This document shows, one piece after another, positions 1 to 8,242 of a stretch of DNA of 64,000 bases; the first letter of the stretch is position 1, and each line of letters begins with the position of its first letter. The DNA is from Pseudorhodoferax sp. Leaf265 (GTDB taxonomy: Bacteria > Pseudomonadota > Gammaproteobacteria > Burkholderiales > Burkholderiaceae_C). The position numbers were made by a program, and so were the translations under genes. The notes below the pieces were generated by a model. The model had not been told where the DNA came from. It did no database searches and worked only from the letters and a program-made list of their open reading frames with translations. Location of the stretch: NCBI RefSeq assembly GCF_001422365.1, contig NZ_LMMT01000012.1, positions 250,712 through 314,711 of the forward strand, read 5' to 3'.

Positions 1-933
1 AGCAACAACGCATCCGTCCTCTTCAACCGCCTGCTCGCGCGCGGCAAGTTTCGGCATGTGCAGATCCTCTTGAAAGTGGCAGAGCTGGGCAGCCTCCAGC
101 GGGCAGCGGACTCGATCGGCATGACGCAGTCGTCGGTGACCCAGGGCCTCGCGTACCTGGAACGGCTGCTGGAGGTACAGCTTTTCGAGCGGCATGCGCG
201 CGGCGTGCGGCCCACACAGGCGTGCGAAGACCTTCTGCCCGTTGCGCGTCGCATGTTGATCGGCGTCGCCGACGGCGCCGAAGTCGTCGCCGCGCAACGG
301 CAGCGCATCGGCGGCGCCATCCGCCTTGTCGCCTCGGTCGGCGCGATGAACGGACTTCTGCTCGACGTGCTGCCTCGCTTCGCGCAACGGCATCCGGATG
401 TCACCGTTCAGCTCTCGGAAGCCGAAGGGGACGATCAGCTGCTGGCCATCGCGCGTGGCGAGGCGGATCTCGTGGCATGCCGACGGCCTCCGGTGATCCC
501 GGAAGGCTGGCACTTCATGCCGGTGCGCGAAGATCGTCTCGCGGTCTTGGCGCGGGCCGATCACCCGCTCGCGCGCAAGCGTTCCCTGGGCTGGCCGCAA
601 CTCGTCGACGAGACCTGGTTACTCGCCCCCACGGCTTCGGCCGCCCGTGAGCGATTCGACGAACTGACCGCGAACCTGCCTCGCCCGATCCGCACCTATC
701 CGGTCGTCACTCGCTCGACGGCCATGTTGTGGTTGCTATTGCAGCAAGAAAATCTGCTGTCGTTCCTGCCGCTCAACTTTGTGCGGCCCCTCCTCGATGC
801 CGGTTCGCTGCGCGAGTTGAAACTACGGCCGCTCTACATGCTTGAGCCGCTCGGCTTGATGTGTCCGAACGCAGGACCGCTCGGGGCGTGGCGGCAACTT
901 GTCGACTTCATGAACCCTGAAGCGCCGCATTGA
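1..933 (+). CDS. LysR-family transcriptional regulator (5' end outside window)
   Basis: The frame is open from base 1, so the gene begins upstream of the window; the GTG at 58 lies inside the helix-turn-helix and is not a believable start. The N-terminal winged HTH is recognisable (SVTQGLAYLE over about 133-162, then the wing LFERHARGV). The rest is a LysR substrate-binding domain of normal length. It is a DNA-binding regulator, effector unknown. Usual LysR targets are divergent neighbours, which would lie outside the window. An insertion-sequence remnant follows directly. Family assignment is secure; function is not. Confidence 0.88.
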   Translation, partial: SNNASVLFNRLLARGKFRHVQILLKVAELGSLQRAADSIGMTQSSVTQGLAYLERLLEVQLFERHARGVRPTQACEDLLPVARRMLIGVADGAEVVAAQRQRIGGAIRLVASVGAMNGLLLDVLPRFAQRHPDVTVQLSEAEGDDQLLAIARGEADLVACRRPPVIPEGWHFMPVREDRLAVLARADHPLARKRSLGWPQLVDETWLLAPTASAARERFDELTANLPRPIRTYPVVTRSTAMLWLLLQQENLLSFLPLNFVRPLLDAGSLRELKLRPLYMLEPLGLMCPNAGPLGAWRQLVDFMNPEAPH

Positions 934-1020
934 CGAGATCTGCGCTGGGCGCATGGCGCTCACTGTCGATCTGCACATGGCGCGTGGGGCCGGCCTCGGG
1001 TGGTTTGAGCCAAGAGAGTT

Positions 1021-1350
1021 CAGAGATCCCGTTGATGTTCTGCGTCACGGGGGCCAATCGTCACGACTCGGTCGTGTTCGACGCGTTGGTTGATGCCCTG
1101 CCTGCCATTGCAGGCACGCGTGGCAGGTCGCACCGCTGGCCCAGAAAATTGCACGCTGACAAGGGCGACGACCATGCGCGCTGTCGCGCTCACTTCAAGA
1201 GGCGCGGCAGCAAGGAGCGCATCGCTCGCAAAGGCATCGAGCGCAACGACCGGCTCGGCGCGCATCGCTGGGTCGTGGAGCGCACGCACGCCTGGCTGCG
1301 CACTCGCTTCGAGGGGCGCATCACTGCGATGGCCTGTCGCGCCGCTGCTC
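1021..1350 (+). pseudogene. Decayed IS5-family DDE transposase, C-terminal half
   Basis: The translation contains landmarks of IS5/IS427-group transposases: VTGANRHDSVVF, LHADKG (second catalytic Asp region), RHW-type RWVVERTHAW (catalytic Glu region). The N-terminal half is missing. After ERTHAW about seven expected residues (the GFGKLR stretch) are absent, and beyond about base 1345 the family sequence is lost, so a deletion and probably a frameshift have occurred. An open frame continues to 1460 without family similarity. No terminal inverted repeat or target duplication was recognised. It is a fossil and cannot be active. Confidence 0.75.
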
Positions 1351-1718
1351 GCACGCAGATGAGCGGCGCGTCATCCGTCGCCCGCCGGCACGTGAACCGG
1401 GTGCTCGATGGGCGCGTGATTCCATCGGTACCGGCAGACGAGGACGCATGCCTCGACTGACCCGTTGCGCGGGGCGTGCAGAGCACGGGCGATGCCTTGT
1501 CCTTCGACGCGTCCAAGGGCCGCACAGTGCGCAAGCGTTGTCGTGGATGTGCTGGTCATGTCCAAAGTTGAGCTTGTCTTTCCCCAACGGAGCAGCCCGC
1601 TGAACCACAGCGCTTTGAGCAAGTTGCCGCCTGTTTTAGGCACGGAAATCCTGCCTCGGATTTCTACCATTTCTTCCATGTTCAACGGCGTGGCAGCACG
1701 CGCAACTTGGAGTTTGAA
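1351..1718. other. Non-coding stretch between IS remnant and SDR gene
   Basis: No convincing gene on either strand; open frames here have no family features. The segment probably contains debris of the insertion event and, at its right end, the promoter and ribosome binding site (GGAG at 1709-1712) of the SDR gene. Confidence 0.5.
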
Positions 1719-2555
1719 ATGAGCAAGGTTTGGTTCATCACCGGTGCGGGCCGTGGCATTGGTGCTCACATCGCAAAGGCGGCGCTCGAGGCCGGCGACC
1801 GGGTTGTGGTCACGGGTCGGCACGTGCGACAGCTGCAAGAAACCTACGCGTCGTATGGCGCCAGGGTTCTCGCGCTGAAGCTGGACGCATCCGTTCAAGC
1901 CGACGCGGTCGCCGCTGTGGCAGCTGCCCATGAGGTGTTCGGCAGCATCGACGTTCTTGTCAACAACGCCGGATACGGTCAGCTCGGGCTGTTCGAGGAG
2001 ATCGCGCCGGAGGACGTCGAACGGCAGTTCCAGACGAATGTTTTCGGCCTCATGCATGTGACTCGCGCCGTCCTGCCGGTCATGCGCAAGCAACGCAGCG
2101 GCCACATCATGAACCTTGCCTCCGTGGGGGGATTCATGGGCTTCGATGGCGCCTCGGTCTACTGCGCGGCCAAGTTCGCCGTCGAAGGTTTCTCTGAATC
2201 ACTGGCGCTCGAAGTCGCTCCCTTCGGCATCAACGTGACCATCGTGGAGCCTGGTTTTTTCAGGACCGACTTTCTGGACAAGAGCTCGGTGCGGTACGGC
2301 GTCACCAAGATTGCCGACTATGAAGAAGCCGCCGACGGCGCCCTGACCGACTACGAAAGCTACAACCATCGGCAACCTGGCGACCCCGCCAGGCTGGGCA
2401 AGGTCCTCGTCGAGGTGGCGGCACTTCGCTTCCCCCCGATGCGCTTCGTCGCCGGCTCGGACGCAGTGCGCTTCGCCAGGATTGCCTTCGATCGCCGCCA
2501 ATCGGTCGTGGATGCTTTCGCAGCACTGTCGCTGAAAACGGATGGCGACTTCTGA
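1719..2555 (+). CDS. Short-chain dehydrogenase/reductase (classical SDR)
   Basis: A 278-residue NAD(P)-dependent oxidoreductase. The glycine-rich cofactor loop TGAGRGIG sits near residue 10, NNAG follows in the middle, and the catalytic Ser-Tyr-Lys set is present (YCAAK near residue 150). The start ATG at 1719 has GGAG six bases upstream and places the first strand directly before the Rossmann loop. An Arg two residues before the end of the loop hints at NADP(H). The substrate is unknown; similar proteins are annotated as generic oxidoreductases. It stands alone between an IS remnant and two AraC genes on the opposite strand. Confidence 0.9.
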   Translation: MSKVWFITGAGRGIGAHIAKAALEAGDRVVVTGRHVRQLQETYASYGARVLALKLDASVQADAVAAVAAAHEVFGSIDVLVNNAGYGQLGLFEEIAPEDVERQFQTNVFGLMHVTRAVLPVMRKQRSGHIMNLASVGGFMGFDGASVYCAAKFAVEGFSESLALEVAPFGINVTIVEPGFFRTDFLDKSSVRYGVTKIADYEEAADGALTDYESYNHRQPGDPARLGKVLVEVAALRFPPMRFVAGSDAVRFARIAFDRRQSVVDAFAALSLKTDGDF

Positions 2556-2892
2556 GCAACGCGCTCGACGGCGAACGTGCGGTGCACCTCGTGTCGCGCC
2601 TTCCCGCCAGTCTGTCCGCAGACCGGATGTCGCCGTGGTCTGCAACGTTCGGCCGGACGTACCGCGGCGTGCATGACTGTGTCGGCATGGCCAGGGTCCA
2701 ACGGCAGCGGATTGGCAGGCGCCTGCAGGGCCCGCTGCACAGCGCGCGGGGAGTGCGGCACGGAGGCAAGGTCGGGCGCAACATCGCGTCGGGCTGCGAT
2801 GGTGCGCGGCCCCTCGGGATCCTCGATGGTGCGCAGGATGCGCAGTCCGCTTGCTTCGCCTTGCTGAACACCCCCGGGCCTGAACGCCGAGG
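2556..2892. other. Intergenic region between convergent SDR and AraC genes
   Basis: About 340 bases without a supportable gene. Short open frames on both strands have no recognisable motifs and look like GC-driven shadows. No clear terminator hairpin followed by a T-run was seen. Confidence 0.45.
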
Positions 2893-3861
2893 TCACTGAC
2901 GAACTGGTTCGCGCAGGCGCGACACGTCCCTCGATGGAGGGACGCCGAAGAGCCGGCTGTACTCCCGGCTGAACTGCGATGCGCTCTCGTAGCCCACTGC
3001 GTACCCGGCACGCGAAACCTCCATCCCCTCACTCAGCAGCAACCGGCGCGCTTCCTGCAGTCGCAGTTGCTTCTGGTACTGCAGCGGGCTCATCGACGTC
3101 ACGGCCCGGAAGTGGTGGTGCAGCGAGGAGGTGCTCATGCAACATTCCCGTGCAAGGTCATCGACCTTCAAGGGCTCGGCGAAGTTCGACTTGAGCAAGG
3201 TCACGGCGCGCATGACCCGGTTCGCGTGGCTATCCGCTCTGGCCACTTGCGCCAGGCGCTCGCCCTGCTCACTTCGAAGCAGGCGGTAGACCAGCTCCCG
3301 GGCGGCCAGGGGCGCGAGGGTTGCGGCATCTTCCGGAGAGTCGAGCAGCCGCATGATGCGGATGGCCGCATCCAGCATTCCGTCCGTGACCTTGCTCAGG
3401 AAGAGGCCGCGCGAGGTCGACGACCGCGGAGCCGCAGCAGGACCCAACTGCAGGACCAGTTCGGAGATCTCGGTGGGGTCAAGGTCGAGGCGAAAGCAAA
3501 GGTATGGCTCGTTGAACCTGGCGTGCGTCACCTGCGCGCTGATGGGCAGGTCCGTCGAGAAGACGAGGAACCGTGAGGCATCGTAGGCATAGACCTCGTC
3601 ACGCAGCATGACCCGCTTGGCGCCCTGGGCAATGATGCAGACTGCCGGCTGGTGCAACGCATGGACCAGTTCTTCACTGGGCGATGAAAGCTTGATGGCA
3701 GACACCCTTGGAATCGAAGTGGCACAGACGCCCTCTTGTGGTGCATGCCGCTCGACCAGCGCTGCCAATTCACGTATGCGGGTGGCGTCGGGCGACGGAA
3801 GATTCGGAAGAGCGACAAGCCGGGGCGCCGCAGCGGTCAAAGCGATGTCTTGAGTTGCCAT
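2893..3861 (-). CDS. AraC-family transcriptional regulator (AraC_N type), copy 1
   Basis: A 322-residue regulator. The N-terminal two-thirds match the AraC_N ligand/dimerisation domain (HQPAVCIIAQGAKRV, VYAYDASRFLV). The C-terminal about 100 residues are the double HTH (MSTSSLHHHFRAV and GYESASQFSREYSRLFG). It is clearly paralogous to the AraC gene directly upstream on the same strand. Relatives such as E. coli YqhC control aldehyde-reductase genes in response to electrophiles; that role is only suggestive here. A paired GGCAAG element lies 50-80 bases upstream of its start, but no divergent target gene remains next to it. Confidence 0.92.
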   Translation of the reverse strand: MATQDIALTAAAPRLVALPNLPSPDATRIRELAALVERHAPQEGVCATSIPRVSAIKLSSPSEELVHALHQPAVCIIAQGAKRVMLRDEVYAYDASRFLVFSTDLPISAQVTHARFNEPYLCFRLDLDPTEISELVLQLGPAAAPRSSTSRGLFLSKVTDGMLDAAIRIMRLLDSPEDAATLAPLAARELVYRLLRSEQGERLAQVARADSHANRVMRAVTLLKSNFAEPLKVDDLARECCMSTSSLHHHFRAVTSMSPLQYQKQLRLQEARRLLLSEGMEVSRAGYAVGYESASQFSREYSRLFGVPPSRDVSRLREPVRQ

Positions 3862-3910
3862 GACAAAACCTTATCCGAAAAAATTCGCGGTTCTCAACGG
3901 GGTTGGGGAT

Positions 3911-3940
3911 CGGGCAAGTATTCTGCAGAAATCGGCAAGC
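3911..3940 (+). promoter_or_regulatory. Paired GGCAAG half-sites, candidate AraC operator
   Basis: Two GGCAAG direct repeats begin at 3913 and 3934, exactly 21 bases apart, the spacing of AraC half-sites in araI. Between them is an AGAAA block at 3927-3931. The 30-base element matches 22 of 30 positions of the element at 5000-5029, which lies in the equivalent place upstream of the second AraC gene. Confidence 0.6.
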
Positions 3941-3948
3941 GAGCCTCT

Positions 3949-4938
3949 TCAGCTCCCTTTGCCAGTTGCCGTTCTCGGGTCCGGTTCTGCGCCCCCATGC
4001 TGTTGCCTGAACCGGCGCACGTCCTTGGCTGGCGCAGCGCCAAACTTCCGTGCGTAGTCGCGGCTGAACTGCGAAGCGCTTTCGTAGCCGACGCGGTGTC
4101 CGGCGCTGGCAGCGTCCCACCCTTCTAGAAGCATGCGGCGTGCCTCCAGCAGCCGCAGGTCCTTCTGATACTGGTGCGGGCTCATCGCCGTGGCAGCCTT
4201 GAAGTTCGTTCGCAAAGCGGAGATGCTCAGCTCGGCCATCGCGGCCATCGCGCTCATGTCGAGAGGCCGGTCGTAATGGCGGCGAATCCAGCCCATGGCG
4301 TTGCACACGCGCCGGGTCGGGCCATCGGTCGCAGCGAGCTGGGCCAGCTGCGTGCCGCAGGGGCCGGTCAGCACGCGGTACAAGACCTCTCGGAAGGTCA
4401 AGGGGGCAAGCGCTTGGATGTCTTGCGGCGTGTCGAGCAGGCGTACAAGACGCAGCACGGCATCCAGGAGTGCGGGCGTGACGTCGGCGGTCGCGATGCC
4501 CCTGGATGTTGCTTGGCCGATGGGCCGCTTGTGTTTCCTCATGCCAGCCAGAAGGGATGCAACGTCCGTCGCGTCGTAGTTGAGCCGAAGGGCCAAATAG
4601 GGCAGCTCGGGGGAAGCGTCGATCACCTGGCCGGAGACCGGGAGGTGCTGGGACGCCACGAGGTACGTGTCTGGGTCGTAGACATAGGCCTCGTCGGCAA
4701 GGACGAGCCGCTTGCTGCCTCGCGCAAGCAAGCAGACCGCCGGCTCGCAGACCGTGAAAACAGGATGGGCCGCCCTGTTGACTCGCACCAGGGTCAGCTG
4801 GTGAATGGCAGTGCGCAGCTGCCCTTCATGAGGTACTTGCCGTTCGATGCAGGCAGCCAGTTCGGCCTTGCGCAGCATCGTCTGGAGGGCCGCATCGTGG
4901 CCCTCCAGGAGGCGGGCCGTTGCATGGTTGCTGGACAT
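3949..4938 (-). CDS. AraC-family transcriptional regulator (AraC_N type), copy 2
   Basis: A 329-residue paralogue of the neighbouring AraC gene with the same architecture: AraC_N domain (CEPAVCLLARGSKRL, VYDPDTYLVAS) followed by the two-helix-turn-helix AraC domain (ISALRTNFKAAT, GYESASQFSRDYARKFG). The C-terminus has a short low-complexity extension. It is divergent from the Atu4866-type gene at 5148; the 209-base gap contains a five-member array of GGCAA repeats, so this regulator probably controls that gene and itself. The two AraC genes lie head to tail 87 bases apart and most likely arose by tandem duplication. Confidence 0.92.
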   Translation of the reverse strand: MSSNHATARLLEGHDAALQTMLRKAELAACIERQVPHEGQLRTAIHQLTLVRVNRAAHPVFTVCEPAVCLLARGSKRLVLADEAYVYDPDTYLVASQHLPVSGQVIDASPELPYLALRLNYDATDVASLLAGMRKHKRPIGQATSRGIATADVTPALLDAVLRLVRLLDTPQDIQALAPLTFREVLYRVLTGPCGTQLAQLAATDGPTRRVCNAMGWIRRHYDRPLDMSAMAAMAELSISALRTNFKAATAMSPHQYQKDLRLLEARRMLLEGWDAASAGHRVGYESASQFSRDYARKFGAAPAKDVRRFRQQHGGAEPDPRTATGKGS

Positions 4939-4999
4939 GGGTTCAGCTTAGTGCCCAGAGACCGACCTCGGAAGCGTCATCGCCGTCCCCCCGGCGCAC

Positions 5000-5094
5000 C
5001 GGGCAAAGGTTCGCGAGAAACAGGCAAGCTCACCCTGCAAGCGGCAACGGCAGAGGATCTGGCAAGCGCGCCGGGCAATTTGGCAAGCCTTGCC
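5000..5094 (+). promoter_or_regulatory. Phased array of GGCAA half-sites upstream of the Atu4866-type gene
   Basis: GGCAA[A/C/G] words begin at 5002, 5023, 5043, 5061 and 5082, spaced 21, 20, 18 and 21 bases, all in the same orientation and thus roughly on one face of the helix. The promoter-proximal copy (5082-5087) lies about 20 bases before TAGACT (5107-5112), a possible -10, so it sits where a -35 element would be, as in class II AraC activation. The last copy also forms a short palindrome, GGCAAGCCTTGCC (5082-5094). Confidence 0.6.
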
Positions 5095-5147
5095 GGGACT
5101 GCTTCCTAGACTTCCCACACGTCATCAACATGCCGCTGGAGGAAAGG

Positions 5148-5618
5148 ATGAGGCGCATCACATCTGCATTGCGGGCCGTGCGACCCGCCGTCGCCATCTC
5201 GTCAGCATGTCTGCTTTCCCACGCCCCGTCCTGGGCCACGCAAGACAACAGCACTGAACCGCAAACCAAAGGAGTCACCATGAACAGCACACCACGCCAG
5301 GGCGCCGCTTCCAATGCGGAGCGCGCCGCGCACCATCCCTACGTCGGGATGTGGGTCACGGCGGATGGCTACATCCGCCATGAGCTCCTGCCAGAGGGCC
5401 GCTATGACGAAGCCCGCGGCAAGAAGCAGAGCGCCTACCAGGGCCGCTATCGCGTGACCGGCGACCACATCGATTACGTGGACGACACGGGATTCACGGC
5501 CGATGGCGAGTTCCGCAACGGAATCCTGTACCATGCCGGCATGGTCTTGTACCGCGAGGCACCGCGGAAGTCGCCGGACACCGTGGTCGCTTGCTCCGGG
5601 CGTTTGCCTGGACGATGA
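5148..5618 (+). CDS. Atu4866-type small protein with putative signal peptide
   Basis: The core (HHPYVGMWVTADGYIRHELL, GRYRVTGDHIDYVDDTGFTA, GILYHAGMVLYRE) matches the Atu4866 domain, a small beta-rich protein of unknown function. I start at ATG 5148, preceded by GGAGGAAAGG; this gives a leader with a hydrophobic stretch ending APSWA, consistent with export. A second in-frame ATG at 5280 also has a good site (AAAGGAG) and gives only the core domain, so a cytoplasmic form, or an old fusion of a foreign leader to the gene, is possible. The C-terminal tail after LYRE is unlike the family and may be read-through into new sequence. Confidence 0.75.
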   Translation: MRRITSALRAVRPAVAISSACLLSHAPSWATQDNSTEPQTKGVTMNSTPRQGAASNAERAAHHPYVGMWVTADGYIRHELLPEGRYDEARGKKQSAYQGRYRVTGDHIDYVDDTGFTADGEFRNGILYHAGMVLYREAPRKSPDTVVACSGRLPGR

Positions 5619-5743
5619 GGTCGACGACCGCTCTCGGTGGGGGACCTCTGGCAGCGACGCGTGCGCTCGGACGTCATGGCCCGGTTCGATTCATCTTTGG
5701 AGCGGAGTTGGCCTCCCAACGTGGGAGACCACCGCCGTCCGGG

Positions 5744-6190
5744 TCAGCGAACGGTACTCAAAGCGCCGGTCACAGCCGCCTTGCGGCTGTCCAGACTGAT
5801 GGAGCCTGCACCGTACGTGATGAACTGCAGCAGGCCGCCGGCCATGGCCAGGTTCTTCAGGAAGTGGAACAGCTGGTTCTGGTCGCCAAGCGCGTTGTGG
5901 AACAGGAGTGCCGAGACCACCGAGAAGACGGCCAGGGCCGCTGCGACCAACCGGGTGCGGTAGCCGAGGACCAGCAGCAGGCCGCCGCCGAGTTCGGCGA
6001 GGAGCGCGCCCGCATAGGCGAACTGCGGCAGCGGCAGGCCGACGGATGCGATGTAGCCGATGGTGCCGCTCGGAGCCATCAACTTGCCATAGCCGCTGAC
6101 CAGGAAGATGGTGGCGATGAGAAGCCGGCCCATCAGCGGAAGCACGGAAGCGTTGGTGGTCGCAGAGACGGTGTTGTGGGTCGATTGCAT
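5744..6190 (-). CDS. DoxX-family integral membrane protein
   Basis: A 148-residue protein with about four hydrophobic helices and the DoxX signature (GRLLIATIFLVSGYGKL near the N-terminus, ELGGGLLLVLGYRTR in the middle, FLKNLAMAGGLL near the end). Start ATG at 6190 has GAGGAG upstream. DoxX/YphA-like proteins are inner-membrane proteins linked to redox stress and quinone metabolism, with no firm catalytic role. It lies 70 bases downstream of the pirin gene on the same strand and is likely cotranscribed with it under the divergent LysR. Confidence 0.9.
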   Translation of the reverse strand: MQSTHNTVSATTNASVLPLMGRLLIATIFLVSGYGKLMAPSGTIGYIASVGLPLPQFAYAGALLAELGGGLLLVLGYRTRLVAAALAVFSVVSALLFHNALGDQNQLFHFLKNLAMAGGLLQFITYGAGSISLDSRKAAVTGALSTVR

Positions 6191-6260
6191 GATGAAACTC
6201 CTCGTTGAAGCGTGAAGAAGGTTGAGAAAGGACTGGGTGAATGACTTGGTGCGGCGGGAC

Positions 6261-7145
6261 TCAGATGGCCCGACCGCTTGCGCGGAGTTGCTCGCCAAGC
6301 CGGGCAATTTCTTGTTCGCCGTGCCGTAGCGCGGCCACAGACGTGTGCACCGAGTACGAGCCCAAGACGAGCTCGTGCGGGTGCTTGCGGGCGGTGCCAA
6401 AAATGAAACCTGTTGCGCTCGCGGCGGTCAGCCGGACCGTCCGGTCGCCCGCTTCGAAGACGACGAGCTCATCGGCAATGCGGTCGTTGCCCGTCAGCAG
6501 TGCACCGTGGCCGACGTGCAACCACGCCACGTCGTGTCCGCTCGGCGGTGCCAGTTCGATGGTTTCGCCGGCTTGCAAGCTCACGTAGAGATACTGGATG
6601 CCCTCGGGTGCTTCCACCTTGCTGCGCACACCCTGGTACTGGCCCAGGATGACCCGCACGTTGCCGACCTGTGCCACTTCGGCTGGCTGCAGGTATTGGC
6701 TCTGGGCCGGCGACAACTCCAAGGCCTGTGGAAGGGCGACCCACAACTGGTAGCCACGCAGGCGCCGGCCAGGGAGCGGCACACCGTCGTGCCAGACGCC
6801 CTTGCCGGCGCGCATCCATTCCACCGAGCCGGCCTCCAGTAAACCGCTGGCGCCGGTGGTGTCTTCGTAGCGCATGCCGCCCTCCAGCAGGACTGTCGTC
6901 GTGGCGATGCCCGAGTGCGGGTGCATCGGAAACATGGTCTTGCCGGCCGACTGGAAGTCGAAGTAGTCCAGGAAGACGAATGGCTTGAGGCTGTGGGCCA
7001 GGCCCGGGCTCAGCAACCGGTTCACCGGACCGTGGACCTGACCCTTGGTGCGCGTTGCGATGGCTCGGAAGGCATCCGTTCGACGCCCGGGTTCGGTCTG
7101 TGCGGCAGGGGGATTTGCCTGCGAGCCGCGTTCGATCACCTTCAT
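6261..7145 (-). CDS. Pirin-family bicupin protein
   Basis: A 294-residue protein. The N-terminal cupin has the pirin metal motif FPMHPHSGIATTTVL and, further on, the paired Glu-containing strand GSVEWMRAGKGVWHD. The C-terminal cupin carries PPSGHDVAWLHVGHG. Pirins bind iron, and some act as quercetin dioxygenases; in bacteria they often neighbour quinone reductases and LysR genes. Start ATG 7145 (MKVIERG) fits the family N-terminus; longer frames upstream run through the promoter. It is divergent from LysR (7243) with a 97-base shared regulatory region. Confidence 0.93.
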   Translation of the reverse strand: MKVIERGSQANPPAAQTEPGRRTDAFRAIATRTKGQVHGPVNRLLSPGLAHSLKPFVFLDYFDFQSAGKTMFPMHPHSGIATTTVLLEGGMRYEDTTGASGLLEAGSVEWMRAGKGVWHDGVPLPGRRLRGYQLWVALPQALELSPAQSQYLQPAEVAQVGNVRVILGQYQGVRSKVEAPEGIQYLYVSLQAGETIELAPPSGHDVAWLHVGHGALLTGNDRIADELVVFEAGDRTVRLTAASATGFIFGTARKHPHELVLGSYSVHTSVAALRHGEQEIARLGEQLRASGRAI

Positions 7146-7203
7146 GTGTTCACTCCGTTTGGTTGGTGAGCGAACTGTAGAAATCGGACAGCCAACTGAG
7201 AAG

Positions 7204-7228
7204 CCTATACTTTTCGATAGAAACCATC
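7204..7228. promoter_or_regulatory. Candidate LysR operator, left copy
   Basis: The shared pirin/LysR promoter contains CGATAG preceded by CCTAT, and the 17-base word at 7212-7228 is, with one mismatch, the reverse complement of 8148-8164 on the other side of the LysR gene. TATACT at 7206-7211 is a plausible -10 for LysR, so occupancy would block the gene's own transcription. Confidence 0.6.
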
Positions 7229-7242
7229 TGCGGGAGCGATAG

Positions 7243-8145
7243 ATGCTCGACGGCGTCTCACTGGACCAGCTTCGTACCTTCATCGCCGCGGCCGATGAGG
7301 GCAGCTTTTCTGCCGCCGGACGCAAATTGCGCCGAGCGCAGTCGGTTGTGAGCCAGACCATGGCGAACCTCGAAGGCCAGCTCCGCGTGACCTTGTTCGA
7401 CCGCTCGGCACGCTACCCCGTGCTCACCGACGCAGGAAAGGCGCTGCTCGGGGAGGCCAAGACCGTCGTGCACGGCATGGACAGCTTCAAGGCTCGGGCA
7501 CGGACGCTGTCCGAGGGGCTGGAGCCGGAGCTGTCCGTGGCGGTGGACGTGATGTTTCCCATGAGCGTACTCACGGCTGCCGTAGGCGCGTTCAAGGAGC
7601 AATTCCCAACGACGCCTTTGCGCATGTACGTCGAGGCCCTTGGCGCCGTTGTTCAGCCGGTCCTGGACGGCGTCTGTCAAATCGGCATCGTCGGGTCGCT
7701 TCCCGTGGTACCCGAAGGCACCCGGTCGGAGCCCCTTGCGCAGGTCCCGATGGTCACGGTGGTTGCGCCTTCCCATCCGCTGGCCTCGCTCACCGGACCA
7801 CTGCGGTCCACCGAGATGGAACGGCACGTCCAACTGGTCCTGACAGACCGCACGACGCTCAGCGCCGGGCGCAGCTATGGGGTGTTGGCTGCACAGGTAT
7901 GGCGCTTGGCCGACCTCGGTGCCAAGCATGCGTTCCTGAAGGCGGGGTTCGGCTGGGGGCACATGCCTCGCGAGATGGTCCAACAGGACCTGGATGGAGG
8001 AACGCTGGTCCAACTCAGCCTTGCCATCCACCAGCCTTCGACGCCGAGCATTGCGATGCACGCGGCGTATCGTAGCGATGCGCCGCCCGGGCCCGCGGGG
8101 CGCTGGTTCATCGCACGGCTCCAAGAGGCCAACATATCGGCATAG
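7243..8145 (+). CDS. LysR-family transcriptional regulator
   Basis: A 300-residue LysR protein with N-terminal winged HTH (LDQLRTFIAAADEGSFSAAG, then SVVSQTMANLEGQL and LFDRSARYPVLT) and a full substrate-binding domain. It sits between a divergent pirin-DoxX pair and a codirectional SnoaL/quinone-reductase pair. Matching operator-like sequences flank it on both sides in opposite orientation, so it probably controls both units. The gene set suggests response to a quinone or other electrophile, but the effector cannot be read from sequence. Confidence 0.93.
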   Translation: MLDGVSLDQLRTFIAAADEGSFSAAGRKLRRAQSVVSQTMANLEGQLRVTLFDRSARYPVLTDAGKALLGEAKTVVHGMDSFKARARTLSEGLEPELSVAVDVMFPMSVLTAAVGAFKEQFPTTPLRMYVEALGAVVQPVLDGVCQIGIVGSLPVVPEGTRSEPLAQVPMVTVVAPSHPLASLTGPLRSTEMERHVQLVLTDRTTLSAGRSYGVLAAQVWRLADLGAKHAFLKAGFGWGHMPREMVQQDLDGGTLVQLSLAIHQPSTPSIAMHAAYRSDAPPGPAGRWFIARLQEANISA

Positions 8146-8147
8146 AC

Positions 8148-8185
8148 GATGGTTCCTATCGAAACAAAGAGGCTACCGCGATAGG
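8148..8185. promoter_or_regulatory. Candidate LysR operator, right copy
   Basis: Begins two bases after the LysR stop codon. The word at 8148-8164 repeats the left operator in inverted orientation (16 of 17). In addition CCTATCG (8155-8161) and CGATAGG (8179-8185) form a perfect 7-base inverted repeat with 17 bases between them. It lies about 60 bases before the SDR-remnant/SnoaL reading frame. Confidence 0.6.
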
Positions 8186-8242
8186 TGCTGCGTCCATATT
8201 CTTCCGTCCATGCAGCAACAAGCTGCGCAACACGGAGAAAAC

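Noticed and set aside
2577-2867. Possible small plus-strand gene after the SDR gene
   Set aside because: No ribosome site, Cys/Arg-rich shadow-like composition and no recognisable domain.
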